From Petrosia ficiformis (taxonomy: Eukaryota; Porifera; Demospongiae; Haplosclerida; Petrosiidae): 64,000 nucleotides of DNA. The DNA is taken from NCBI GenBank assembly GCA_947044365.1, contig OX345653.1, positions 680,501 through 744,500 on the forward strand, read 5' to 3'. The notes under the pieces are model-generated. The model made no database searches. It saw only the letters and a list, made by a program, of their open reading frames with translations, and was not told the origin of the DNA. This document shows, piece after piece, positions 12,001-24,400 of the stretch. The first letter of the stretch is position 1; each line of letters opens with the position of its first letter. Both the position numbers and the translations under genes were made by a program.

Positions 12001-14889
12001 TTTAGTTAACTATAACTATAACTAAAATACAGGTCTACTATAATAACTATATATAACTAAATTGGTCAATATTGGGCACTTTTAGTTATAGTTAACTAAA
12101 AACCCTTTTAGTAACCCTAAAATCATTTCAGTTAGTGAACTATAACTTAACTAAAATTTTGATGTACTAGCATACTATAACTATAACTAAAAGTGGTCAT
12201 GATTGTTATACCAAAACAACACTAATTTGAATCTATATAATATTAGGACTGGAAACATCAGAAACTAGACACTTGAAGTAGCAATTGTAACAGCAAAACT
12301 AAATAAATAGTACACTCACTTGTACATTCAGTATCAACTCCTTCATTCTCAGCTCTGTAATATCCATCCAGACAATCACAGCTCAAAGCTCCAACACCAG
12401 TTGAGTTACTGTTTTCAGGACAGATTATACATTTGTCATCAACTCCTTGTAAGTGTTTATATTCACCCTCCATACAAGCTACAGGTAATGGAGTATGTAC
12501 ATGTGATTTGAAATTAATACAAATAACAGTGTATGTATATTCTATATTAACTATAGTAACAATATTTAACTAAAGAATTAAGCTGATATGTTATGTAGTA
12601 TATCTAGCAGTTATCAACAGTTGACCAAATTGACCAAATGACACAACTTCTTTAACTATGTATACAACATCTATGATACAATTAATTTAGAGTACGAATT
12701 CGCGTTGTTTCTAATAATCTTTAGAGCCAAATGGTAAGAGGTCAATCTGGCTAAGCACACGTCTTTCTCAACTAACAGTACATCTCAATATACTATTTTT
12801 AAATATACTATAAAGGAATATACTATAGTCTCACTAGTAAATATTATTAGTATGTGTTGTTATGTTATGAATATGGTTGCTTTGGAATTTATTACAGTGT
12901 ATTATAGTGATATACTGATCATATTACATTATTACATGCTACATGTATTACATATACATGTACATATACTGTGCAATACCTACTAATACATGTACATGTA
13001 CATATTCTGTACATACCCATGTACATACATTATCACACTAGTACATATACGTACACTATCATAAGTACTTACTGTACATATGATAGAATACATGTATATA
13101 CACTGGTACATGTACATTGTATAAGACATTAAACAGAGCATCTCTGAGGAACCTTTAGTAGCTTTATATTTTAGATTCTACACTTCATGCAGGAAGGGGC
13201 ACATCCCCTACCTTAGGCCCTCACCCTAGTGCCCAAGGCCATCACTCTAGCCCTCACTCTAGTGCCCAAGGTGCTCATCCTGGTGGCTGTGATGTATATT
13301 ATTTTTGCACCAATCAAAAACAAAATTACTCCACTTTTAGGTTGTAACACAGATAAATAAAAAATCTTATCGTCATGATAATAACAAATGTATAATGTTT
13401 TTGTGAAGATTTGAAACACAGAAGAGATACTTGTTTCATTATATGTTATTATATTATATTATGTAACAAGCTATGTATTCTAACTTAATGATTCACAATA
13501 TAATATTACTTATGTATCATAAGTGGATCAATAACATCATGTAGCAATTCATTTTGTTCTGAAAGACAGTCAAACAACAAAGAAAATCAATTGATTTTGT
13601 TATTGTTGTTGATAAAAGTTAGTTTTGTATAATTATGTTCTTAGTTGTGTAAACAAGTTACACTACACAAATATTAAATAGTTAAAATAACAAATTTATT
13701 GGTTACAAGGAATAGCATAAATTTCAATCTAGTTTGTAATACAGGTTATTGTGCCTATAGGCATCATGTTACTATGACATTATGTGTACCAAGTATGAAA
13801 ATGTACACTAGAATAAATTAAATTATGTGTTTGCAGGTTTCCAAACCATTTTGTTGGCCAGAACTGCCAGATACAATCATTTTACGTGGTTGTTGGTTGA
13901 AACACGAGTGGACAGCACCCTAAAATTATACTGCTTCAAATAATTGGTTGTAAGTAGTTATGGCATTAGCAGGCATGTATATATAATAATCTGAACAACC
14001 ATACAACTAATTTTTAAGTCCTTGCAACTGTACTAACTAGTAAAATAGTTATTTTAACTATTTGTTTTTGCAGTGTATATGAACATCAAAGATCATGTTA
14101 AGACATACATTCATTTTTAGCAATAATGGTTTTAGATTGTGTATTAGTATAAATGATATTATATAGCTATTTTTTCTAAACAGCTTACCTTCACAAATTC
14201 CACTTATGTTTTCATATCCAGCATTACAAGAACACATAACTTGAGTATCTCCCCATATTCCAGATACTTTACACTCCAGATTTAAGTCACCTGATATTGG
14301 ACTAGCATTGTCTACACATGTACCAGTAACAACTCTGTGTTGTGGATTACTGAAAGGTGGGGCGACTGTCTCAGGATAGACAACCATATTAACTACTTGA
14401 TATGGACACACATTGTAATACACTAAAATACGAGATATTGTAATACATGATCCTCCATCAACCACTGATAAATATAGTCCTCTAGAGGATATCGTGAATC
14501 GTTGGCTAGCAGTGGTTTGACTTCCTTGATCAGTAGTATGAAACAGTCTCACTCCAGTGTCACTATAAAATGTGTCATTAACACGACCTGTTTCATCAAT
14601 CACATTTGTTTCATAAGCCCATACTGAGAATGACTGTTGACATGCACACTGAGTATTACTAGAGAATGTCATATATATAGTGAGTTCATCAACTCCATTA
14701 TCACTGATATTAATGTATTGAGTTATCAGCCAGTTCTTCTGAGGTTGATTCTCAAAGTCACAAGCTTGAATTCTGTGTCGACAAACAATACCTTGATCCA
14801 GATCAACCCACTGAGTTAAAAAAATAAATTGTACCAAATGTACATAATGTAACTATGTAGCTATAGTATATTGTATATAATATATATAA

Positions 14890-14930
<41 letters not shown>

Positions 14931-15249
14931 GTATATATACTTTTACTATAATATTCACTTAAAGTTGCATCAATATTTTGAAACTCACTTGATTATAAGT
15001 TCCTCCCATATCAACACCATCAAAGTCAACAGACTTCCATATATTACTTCCCCCATCAAAACCAATCAGATTCTGAGATTGATAATCCTGTGTATCTAAC
15101 ACGACCTTCTCATTAGGAGATACAGGTATTCTATTTATCACATCAAGACATTCTTCATCAAAATCATCAGGAGCTACACTAGTACTGTTTGAAATACACC
15201 ATACAAAAATAAAAATCCCCAGAAGTAAGTGAAATCTCTGTACTGCCAT
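9053..15249 (-). CDS. Eph-like receptor tyrosine kinase B
   Basis: Thirteen exons keep one frame for 868 residues: 14989-15249, 14189-14810, 12320-12478, 11620-11910, 11400-11468, 11178-11310, 11051-11094, 10853-10993, 10075-10164, 9677-10007, 9440-9617, 9245-9387 and 9053-9197. In order they encode a signal peptide (MAVQRFHLLLGIFIFVWC), the Eph ligand-binding domain ending in the Cys-rich GIWGDTQVMCSCNAGYEN part, an Eph-type Cys-rich repeat (CPENSNSTGVGALSCDC), one FN3 domain, a Ser/Pro stalk, a transmembrane helix followed by KRKRNK, a juxtamembrane part, and a kinase. Kinase landmarks are all present: IGQGEFG, VAVK, HRDLATRN, DFG, YCNNYYRQ activation-loop tyrosines and DVWSYG. The ectodomain is clearly Eph-like, while the kinase (MPFMNEGSL, HRDLATRNCM) looks closer to TAM/MET kinases. 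SAM and PDZ-binding ends are absent. An active plasma-membrane receptor is predicted; its ligand is unknown. Confidence 0.9.
11990..12227. mobile_element. MITE in the FN3/Cys-rich intron of B
   Basis: The ends AATTAGTGTTGTTTT and AAAACAACACTAATT are inverted repeats. The interior is built from TTTAGTTATAGTTAACTA-type palindromes. The element is absent from the same intron in F, G and I, so it is an insertion specific to B. It has no coding capacity. Confidence 0.7.
12946..13125. repeat. TACATGTA-rich degenerate repeat (B)
   Basis: Irregular runs of TACATGTACATA units, self-complementary, lie in the intron between the Cys-rich exon and exon 2. The same tract recurs at the same place in other units. 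Confidence 0.75.
13213..13290. repeat. CCCTAGTGCCCAAGGC minisatellite (B)
   Basis: Three to four imperfect copies of a unit of about 22 bp (CTCACTCTAGTGCCCAAGG) occur in the same intron. Related copies occur in D near 24980-25060, in E near 31340-31380 and in H near 52530-52565. Confidence 0.7.
13664..14075. mobile_element. CACTGCAAAAA-family MITE (B)
   Basis: The right end reads AACTATTTGTTTTTGCAGTG. The left end (CACTACACAAATATTAAATAG) is its imperfect inverted partner, and both ends carry a TAGTTAAAATAAC-like inner part. Copies sit at the same position in D, F and I, so the insertion predates those duplications. Confidence 0.65.
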
Positions 15250-15813
15250 GACTTCAGAAAATCTACACTCTGCACTATTCAGAGAATGTAACTGAATTTA
15301 ATTAGTATCCATTTAATTACAGGGTTGATCTTAAAAAACATCACTTCTCTTCAATAATTCCTGAAGATTTGACAATTGGAATGAACAGTAAAATGATGAT
15401 TAATAGTGTGATATGCAATCATTAATTTGACAAGACATCAGAGCTAATATTTCATTTCTATATATTACTGCACATAGTAGCTATGTACGTATTCTGAAGC
15501 TGTCAAACATACTCATACACATATGTAGGATAACTGAAAATGCAATGGCCCACTGATCATGAGGGGGAGGAAATGCTAAGCCCACTAAGAAGGGAAAATG
15601 CTGGGGCCCAGGAGCTTCATAGTATTAAAACCTCTTGTTTAAAAAAATGCAGCATGACAAACATGTCAAATTGAGCTACAAGAGGTTGCAGGAGGCCTAA
15701 ATTGAATGTTTACCCCAGGCCCTTCTTACACATACGGGGAAATAATTATAACTGTTACTCAATTTTTTGTATAGCTATTTCAACCATGCATGCAAAAGTA
15801 TCTGCAGAAATAG
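15250..15813. other. Spacer between CDKAL1-like gene and receptor B
   Basis: The left part is the short receptor upstream flank (CTGCACTATTCAG, CATTTAATTACAGGG). The rest matches degraded array spacer (CAATGGCCCACTGA, ATGCAGCATGACAAAC). The CDKAL1-like stop codon at 15814 lies about 565 bp before the receptor start. No further gene is seen. Confidence 0.6.
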
Positions 15814-18754
15814 TTATGATTTATAATTATAATCAAAAAGGTTACAAAATGGTAGCATTCTACTCACATATATACTAATTACTATTAACAAAATTAACAA
15901 TAAGATAATGTCCATTGAATGTACACTTTCATATAACCAATGTCTTTGAAATAATTTTCCATTTTTGCTTAAATTTTCTTTCCACTTATCCAATCCACTC
16001 ACACTCCCTTGTGGTAGAGGAGGTGGGTGTGGTCTGTGAGTATCTAAAGATGGTGTGGCCATTAATTCTCCCTTGAGAAAATGTTTTCCAGCACTTGTGA
16101 TCTTCACCCCTACAAACTTTCCCATGACACCCTCACAAGGAGGAATAAGAACCTAAGGAACGAGAATGGAATATAGCCTAACATATGTAGGAAGATCTGC
16201 ATTTAATGATGTCCCTATGATCTTTTTACATTTTATTGTTAAACAAATTTCATGTCTTTGAAACCAAATAATTTGTTCCCCTCTTAAATGTTCTCTAATA
16301 CTTTTGGCAGTGTTTCTCCACTGCTAATGTTAACTTGTACGAACGTTTTTCTTCCTGCTGTGCCTGCAGAAACATCCTTTAATTGATTAAGCCTTGTAAA
16401 TGATGCTAATTCCTTAACTATGTACACAACACATATGACATTGTATCTAGTGAATGTCCGGTAAACTGAAACTGAACTGTATACAAAGTATATGGGAGCA
16501 GGACAAGAGTGGTGAATATAGGTCCTACAGTCATCTCAATATTCCACAATCACCAGATAACAATCACATAGGTATACATTTGAAAAACAAATTATTGAGT
16601 CATAGCATAACGTTTAAATAAATACACTTATTAGGAATTTTCTGTTATTAGTTTTGTTATCATAGTGACACAAATGGTTATTACTATATATGGTAATCTT
16701 CTCACTTGTTCATAAGCTTTAGTATGTCCTACATAATAATTACCATCATGAGATAATTCGGTTACTAACACTTTAGTGTGAGAACCAACAAGATATGAAT
16801 ATGTTTCATAAGACTGAAAAAGGTGAGTAAGACGTCGGGAACGATTCTTAACCTGAAGAAATAACAGAAATAACATACAGGTATTGTGACACACACACAC
16901 ATGCATGTACACACAAAAGAATTGAGCTAAAATAAAAATCAATATTTATTTTTGACCACCACTCAAGCAGACAGCATATATATTTATTACTTGGTTGGTT
17001 GGTAGTCTTTTCATTTTTGCAGCAGGAGTTCCAGGCCGAGGATAAAACTGGTTAATAAAGAGGGAAGGGAATTTGTATTCATTTACAATTTGAAGAGTAA
17101 GATTGAAATCCTGTGAGAAACAAGACAAAACCAGTTCAACTACTAGTAGAACCCCATATTACAACATACCTCCTCTGTTTCTGTTGGGAATCCACATATT
17201 ATATCTGTTACTATGGTAACACCGGGTACACTGAAAAATAAACACTGCCACATGATAATTACTATCTTTGTTGCTTACTGTTTGCGAAGAAAATTCACAA
17301 CTTCTTTGAATTGGCTAATAGTATATTCTCGTTTCATAGCAGCTAAAACCGGATCTGCTCCAGACTGAACTGGAACATGGAGGAACGAATATACACGAGG
17401 ATGCTGCAATATCTTTGCCATCTCCTGCAAATAATAATAATCTATAATATATTAAAATCTAATGTCACATGACCACACCTCCAAGTGTTCCATTATATAA
17501 GGTGGATTAGTCATACCAATTCGCAACATACAACCATCAGGAACGACTTTTACCAGTTGCCATAGCAACTCTGGTAAGGAGACATCTATATCCCTCCCAT
17601 ATGCACCTGTGTCTTCACTGGTAAGCCATACCTCTACCACACCTTCCGAAAAGGCTTGTTTAGCTCGAAGAATGATTTCATCAGGAGTATAACTTGCCAA
17701 ATCCCCTCGAGCATGTTTTGTTTTACAATATGTACAATGATTAAGACAACTACAAGAAATAAATAATAATAAATATACATTGTTAATAATAACCAGAAAT
17801 CAGACCTCAAAAGATTGAGCTAAGTAATGTATAAAATTATAATTATGAAAATATTAAGTAGGGTATACATTTGACCATATCCACACGAAGTTCTACAGAA
17901 CAAATGTTTTTACTTTCCAACCAAGTACTATATGGCAGTGTTCTGATCCCTAATGCTGGTATATCCTACTCTATACCATTTATAAAGAACATGTACATAA
18001 CACTAAACATCTTAAAATATATCTAATATTAGACACAGCTATACAAGGCATTAATATGATATGCAGACATGAGAGAATTAGAAACAAAGTAAAGCTTTGA
18101 GTAAGTCTAGAATCCAACTAGGGATTGAATCCAGGACTTTCTGATATCTATATATATATAGTCAGGCACCATCTGAGCCACTGGACTACATGTATCTTAA
18201 GACCTAATAGGCCTAAGCTGACGAACAGATCTACAACTGTCCCTCTACTTTCATTACCTATAGAGATTGTATGATCTATTTAGTGTATACCATAAGAGTA
18301 GGAAAGATGGTAAGGGGAGGCACTGAGTTAATCGTGTAGTGTTTGGCAGTATTGGGTGTGCATGTGCCCTGGTTCCTATGCTGCCTATGTATACATACAT
18401 ACCCTGAATTAATTGGTATGATTTCAATCAGAGGATTACGACGTATCTTTGGAAGATCAAGGGAAGGTCCTGCAAGCCGACGCCCACCTTTTTTTTGTCG
18501 CCCAAATAATCTAACCATGTTGCCCTTGAGTGCTTCTTCTACAACTTCAACAACTCTGTGAATTTGCTGTACACCAATAACTGATACCCCTTGGACATCG
18601 GACAAGTCCTTTTGACCTTGAGGAACACATCCTGCTGCTACTATCACTTTACCAAGTTCCCTTCCCTTTTTGATTGCTCCTCGAAACCCATCCTCACTGG
18701 GTCCCTTCACAGTACAACTATTGAGCAGCCATACATTGGCTTCCAGAGGAGATT
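15814..18754 (-). CDS. CDKAL1: CDKAL1-like tRNA methylthiotransferase, 5' exons missing
   Basis: Seven exons are readable: 18403-18754, 17479-17749, 17279-17424, 17170-17230, 16991-17110, 16706-16852 and 15814-16152. The family adds a 2-methylthio group to t6A37 of tRNA-Lys(UUU) using radical SAM chemistry. Visible parts are the end of the N-terminal MTTase domain ([19 protein letters not shown]), the radical SAM cluster motif CLNHCTYC split over an exon junction, [43 protein letters not shown], a TRAM domain, and a C-terminal hydrophobic anchor ([13 protein letters not shown]) matching the ER tail anchor of CDKAL1. The first exon or exons, with the N-terminal Cys of the MTTase cluster, are not in this window. 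Directly upstream lies a broken receptor instead. Either the 5' exons are far away across the array, or the gene has been beheaded. Confidence 0.93.
18103..18200 (-). repeat. tRNA-derived SINE-like element
   Basis: On the minus strand an A-box-like TGGCTCAGATGG (18169-18180) is followed about 40 bases later by a B-box-like GGATTCAATCC (18122-18132). This is the internal promoter spacing of a tRNA or tRNA-derived SINE. A TATATATATA run replaces the anticodon region, and no clean acceptor stem is seen, so it is more likely a SINE head than a working tRNA gene. It lies in an intron of the CDKAL1-like gene. Confidence 0.45.
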
Positions 18755-18868
18755 CTATAAGTTATGAAATAATAAATTTAAATGGATGTGGAATAGACGT
18801 AAACAGACAAAAAAAAACAGATCTTTCTCTATGTACTGATTTATAACAACAATCTCATAATGGACTTT

Positions 18869-19877
18869 TCATGGAATCCAGTAACAATGAATATATTTTA
18901 GAATTATCTTCAAAAGAAACACACACATTAGACTCAATGAATATAACATATAACAATGCTGATTTGGGTTGATGGGTAGGTTACTGAAAGGTGGGGCAAC
19001 TGTCTCAGGATAGACAACCATATTAACCACTTGATATGGACACACATTGTAATACACTAAAATACGATTTACTATAGTACATGATCTCGTATCAACCACT
19101 GATAAATATAGTCCTCTAGAGGATATCGTGAAACGTTGGCTAGCAGTGCTTTGACTTCCTTGTTCAGTAGTATGAAACAGTCTCACTTCAGTGTCACTAT
19201 AAGATGTGTCATTAACACGACCTGTTTCATCAATCACATTTGTTTCATAAGCCCATACTGAGAATGACTGTTGACATGCACACTGAGTAGTACTGGAGAA
19301 TGTCATATGTATAGTGAGTTCATCAACTCCATTATCACTAATATTAATGTATTGAGTTATCAACCAGTTCTTCTGAGGTTGATTCTCAAAGTCACAAGCA
19401 ATCAATCTGTGTCTACAAACAATACCTTGATCCAGATCAACCCACTGAGTTAAAAAAATAAATTGTACCAAATGTACATAATGTAACTAGTATATTGTAT
19501 ATAATATATATATATATATATATTATAATGTATGTATATATATATATAATTTATATATATACATTACTGCTATATAATGTTCACTTTTAAAATTGCATTA
19601 ATATTTTGAAACTCACTTGATTATAAGTTCCTCCCATATCAACACCATCAAAGTCAATAGACTTCCATATATTACTTTCCCCTTCAAAACCAATCAGATT
19701 CTGAGATTGATAATCCTGTGTATCTAACAAGACCTTCTCATTTGGAGATACAGGTATTCTAGTTATCACATCAATACATTCTTCATCAAAATCACCAGGA
19801 GCTACACTAGTACTGTTTGAAATACACAATACAAGAATACATAACTCCAGAAGTAAGTAAAATCTCTGTACTGACAT
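18869..19877 (-). pseudogene. Truncated Eph-like receptor C
   Basis: Exon 1 (19617-19877) is complete, with a signal peptide and SPNEKVLLDTQ. Exon 2 starts normally at 19444 and follows the family until YPETVAPPFSN, near 18978. There similarity ends and unrelated sequence gives a short extension to a stop at 18869. The terminal Cys-rich part of the ligand-binding domain and all later exons are missing, and the CDKAL1-like gene begins about 115 bp further on. If expressed it would yield a secreted, membrane-less ligand-binding fragment of about 278 residues. I call it a pseudogene because the domain is cut, but a secreted decoy cannot be excluded. Confidence 0.75.
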
Positions 19878-21475
19878 GACTTAGAAAACCTGCACTCTGC
19901 ACTATTCAGAGAATGTAACTGAATTTAATTAGTATTCATTTAATTACAGGGTTGATCTTAAGCTGAATTTTTTTTCTGCTTCCAAAGCAACTAATTCCAA
20001 ACTAAAGATGTGACAATTGGAAAGACATTACATCAGTAGAATGATATTTCACACTATTAATCATCATTCGACAAGATCTATTACTGCACATGGTAGCTAG
20101 CTATGTAGTTGAACGTTTTATAATTAATGTACATCACTCAACATTGTTTGTGAATATTATTTAATTAATAGCAATGATATATCATCACCATTGCAACTAT
20201 CCATTGTTATGGATCACTGAAAATGCTGTGACTGGGAGGGAGGGGAAATGCTAAGGCCACAAGAAGAAGGAAAAATGCTGGGGGCTGGGACCTTCTTGGT
20301 ATTAAAATCTCTTAATGAAGTCTTATTTCCTTCTACAAGTGTACTTCTCTTTTCTGCTTTATTTTGCCATTCTTCCTCAATTTTTTTTAGTTACTTTAAT
20401 TAAATACTCTTGTTAAAAAAATGCAGCATGACAAACAAGTTGAGCAACAAGAGGTTATAATAATGGCCCTGATTATAATACCTAGTCTACACCACTACTG
20501 ATCAAAGGAAAATATCAAAATACTTATAATTGTTAGTTATTATATTGAATTTCTTGTATACTTATTTCAACTTTGCATGTAAAAATTATCTGTGGCAATA
20601 CTTATTTATAAAACAATCTTACACACACTCAGTACATGTACTGCCAACCTCAATATGAAATAATAAGATTTAAGAGTCTAAAATGCATATATATCACAAT
20701 GATTACCATACCCTTCAACCTATGTTTTGGGACAAGGACAATGGATAACATGAATATTATTTCATTCCATCCAGCAATGAATCCAATTGTAATTAACTCT
20801 GTCAGCATGCAGTTTGCAATGCTGTGCATATAAATATACTTAAATTGCTTCCCTTTTAAGGTGCAACAACACACTTTGTCAGGACAAGTTAATTTGTAGA
20901 AACATGAATATATATATAATATAAACATGAGTTAATTGTAGTTGTATATGAATACACTTCTCATTGTCAGCACAAAATGCATAGCAGGATATTTTCATCA
21001 TAGACAATTAGGATAATAGTTGCATACCATTCTAATAAGACTTGCTTTCATAATGTTGAGTGGAAATTGAGATTTCTCTTATATTAAGAATTATATAGAT
21101 ATACAGAAGACAAGTGACAATTACAAGGAAGAAAAAAATATAACGTAGTAGATATATTACAGCTAGACAACATTATATTATGGCGAGTAAAACACATTGT
21201 ACAGGGAACAATATATATAATTATTATGCAGACAATAATATTCTATTCTTATATGATAACAATGTCCATTATTACACCATCTTCTTTCGGTGGACAATAT
21301 TTAGTAAATCTGCAGTCTACAAAAAATAAAAAATGAAATCCTAACAGTAAACACACATGCCATTAGTTTTTATTATTATCATTAACAAACTAAAAACAAA
21401 AAAGAATCTCACTTAAAATATTACATGATGTCACAGTCATTAGTTAACATTAATTTGCCTTCATACTGTATTCTC
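19878..21475. other. Spacer between receptors D and C
   Basis: The right part is the 3' flank of D and matches the flank of A almost base for base (20620-21350 against 3560-4330). The left part is the standard receptor upstream flank. The 65-codon plus-strand frame at 20636-20833 has a counterpart at 3579-3776 but no protein signature. No gene is called. Confidence 0.6.
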
Positions 21476-24400
21476 TCATATAGAGACATTGGGAATATCA
21501 TAAATCACAGTGTTAGGAGTTGCAGGGTTATGAAGACCGTATGCTTCAGATACTTGCATCTTTATGGATCTATAGAATCAGAATAAAATTTCATATTTCA
21601 TTTACAGTTTTGCTACAAGTATAGACAGTGAGTTCTTGAGGTAATTATTTCAGTTTACTGCTTGACTGTGTCAAAAATCATTTCATTCAGCATCTGATTT
21701 ACATTACAAAGTAAATTAAAGGTAGCAATCAGCTTAAAAACACTAGTGATGTATTTTTACTTCATTATCATGCCAAACCCTAGCCCAATAGCACTGTTGA
21801 ATGACCAACAAGGACTGTGCAAGCAAAATTAGCTAACTGTTAGTATAGTAAGATTACTCACCTCAAGTTGATAATAGATGGATGATTTTTTTGTTTGATT
21901 TGTCTTTCCCAAACTAGCCCCACTATTACAATAATAGATACTATTAGCAACAATACAAGAATACCTACTACAATGGACAAAACTAAAACTGTAGCAGTTT
22001 CACTTTCTGAACTTCTTGATTCCAAATCTGTAAAATCAATAGAGTGAAAGAGTGGAACAAACAGCATCTAGTATAATAACACATGTACTCAATATAATAT
22101 GTACTCGATATAATATGTACTTAATGTTTGTAGCTTTCTGCACTTAACTAACAAATCATACCTGAAGTGTCACTGCTGGTATTAATAATGATAGTACTTG
22201 TTCTGTTATTAATATTAGGATCCTGATCAGATACTCCATTCATTGATATAACACTGATGGTATAGCTTGTCTGAGGACTCAATCCAGTCAAAGTGTAGTG
22301 TGTGGTGGTTACATTGTTGATTTCATTTGTAATACCTCCATTAGTATATGTGATAATGTAGTAAAGGTCAGTTCGTCCTCCAGTCACACTGGGTGGAGAC
22401 CAACTGATAGAAATTGAGTCACTCTGTATATCATTCCACTCAAGGTCCAGTGGAGCAGTAGGTGAAGCTATACACATTTCAAACATTAATTATTAATACA
22501 TTACTACACTGTAAAAACTTATTGGTTGATTGATTGAGTTTTCATCTGCTTAAACCTTTTTCATATGAAGTAGTCAATTATTTCTAATTGAAAATACAAT
22601 GTTTACTTTCTGTTGCAAACGTGTTTATTATATTCCTAATGGGAAGTACAGATGTACTATCCATTAGGAACATAATAATCATGTTTATGGTGGAAATTCA
22701 TTGTATTCCCAATGGATATATAGTACATCTGTATAATAAATACGTTTATAATTGTATTCTTTATTATGGCATGTACCCTATATTAGTCAATATAGATCAA
22801 GATAAAAAGAAATAAATGATTACTACTTATAATAATTACCTAGCAAGAAAAGGAATCAACATTGATTTATACAGTCTCACGCAGGAGTAATTGAAACTCG
22901 TGTAACCAAATGAGGGTTAAAATAACCCATTAAGTTTTACAGTGTATATATACAACCAGAAACTCATGAACTAATGTTTCTGCAGTTCATTTGCTCCTGT
23001 TAAACTTAAGAAAACATTCTTAATGTTTGGAATTGATATATCTCTTATAACTATAATAGATTTAATGTCTCAAAGAACAAGACTTACTATATCAAGAATG
23101 CATTGCCACACTGCAAAAATAAAATAAGTAATTTATTGGTTAGTACAGTCACAAGGAATATTTGAAATTGTAAGTTAATTGATTGCGTAGGTTGTAATGA
23201 CTGCATGGCGATATATATTTAATTAGAGTCTATAATCCAATTATTGCACAATTCCCTTATCCTGTCCAATCATTTTAGGTTTCCTAGCCTTCTTTGTGCA
23301 TCTAATATGAGATATTAGGCATAATGATTGATTATTACTGTAAAAGTGTAAATATATTTGTCACATATTTCATATGTATCAAGTAGCTATGACGTTACAT
23401 GTATGCATCCTGCAGCTGAACAACCGAAATTGTCAAATCTTTGCAACTGCACTAACCAATACATTGGTTATTTTAACAATTCTATTTTTGCAGTGCATCT
23501 ATATTGATCTGTGCCAAGATTAATCCCCACTTGGTGAGAGTGGATCTATAGTTGGTCAATACTATACATCTATAAGGATGAGGGAGTATGTTCTTTTATA
23601 AGTACTCTATAATATACTAATTTAGTGTTATTCAGTTGCTTTTATAAACAGATTGAACCAGTATGTTCTATTACAGTCATAATACACTCACTTGTACATT
23701 CAGTATTAACCCCTTCATTCTCAGCTCTGTAATATCCATCCAGACAATCACAGCTCAAAGCTCCAACACCAGTTGAGTTACTGTTTTCAGGACAGACTAT
23801 ACATTCGTCATCATCTTGTAAATGTTTATATTCACCCACATTGCAAGCTACAGTTCATGGAATGTGTTGTGTATGCATATTAATACAAATACTACAGTTT
23901 GTTAATGAAAAGGATCTCAAAGGTCACCATAACATAATAACACCTGTCATGTAATATGTACTATACCAAAAGGACATTCGTGAGTAAATAGTTATATGCT
24001 TTTATAATTACATTTGATCAGTATTGTAATCTAATATATACACTCACCAATAGTACATCTAGTATCAACTCCTTCATTCTCAGCTCTATAATATCCATCC
24101 AGACAATCACAGCTCAAAGCTCCAACATCAGTTGAGTTACTGTTTTCAGGACAGACTATACATCTGTCATCAACGCCTTGTAAGTGTTTGTATTCACCCT
24201 CCATACAAGCTACAGGTAATGGAGTATGTACATGTGATTTGAAATTAATACAAATAACTAAAGATAAAAGTAGAATAGTGTATGTATATTCTATATTAAC
24301 TATAGTAACAAAATTTAACTAATGAGTTAAGCTGATATGTTTTGTAGTATATCTAGCAGTTATCAACAGTTGACCAAATTGACCAAATGACACAACTTCT

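Noticed and set aside
12946..13125. TACATGTA runs as possible regulatory or CRISPR-like array
   Set aside because: Units are irregular, there are no spacers, and the tract is intronic in every receptor. It is a simple degenerate repeat.
20636..20833. 65-codon frame shared with 3579-3776
   Set aside because: Both lie in duplicated 3' flanks of kinase-less units, with no start context, domain or splice support.
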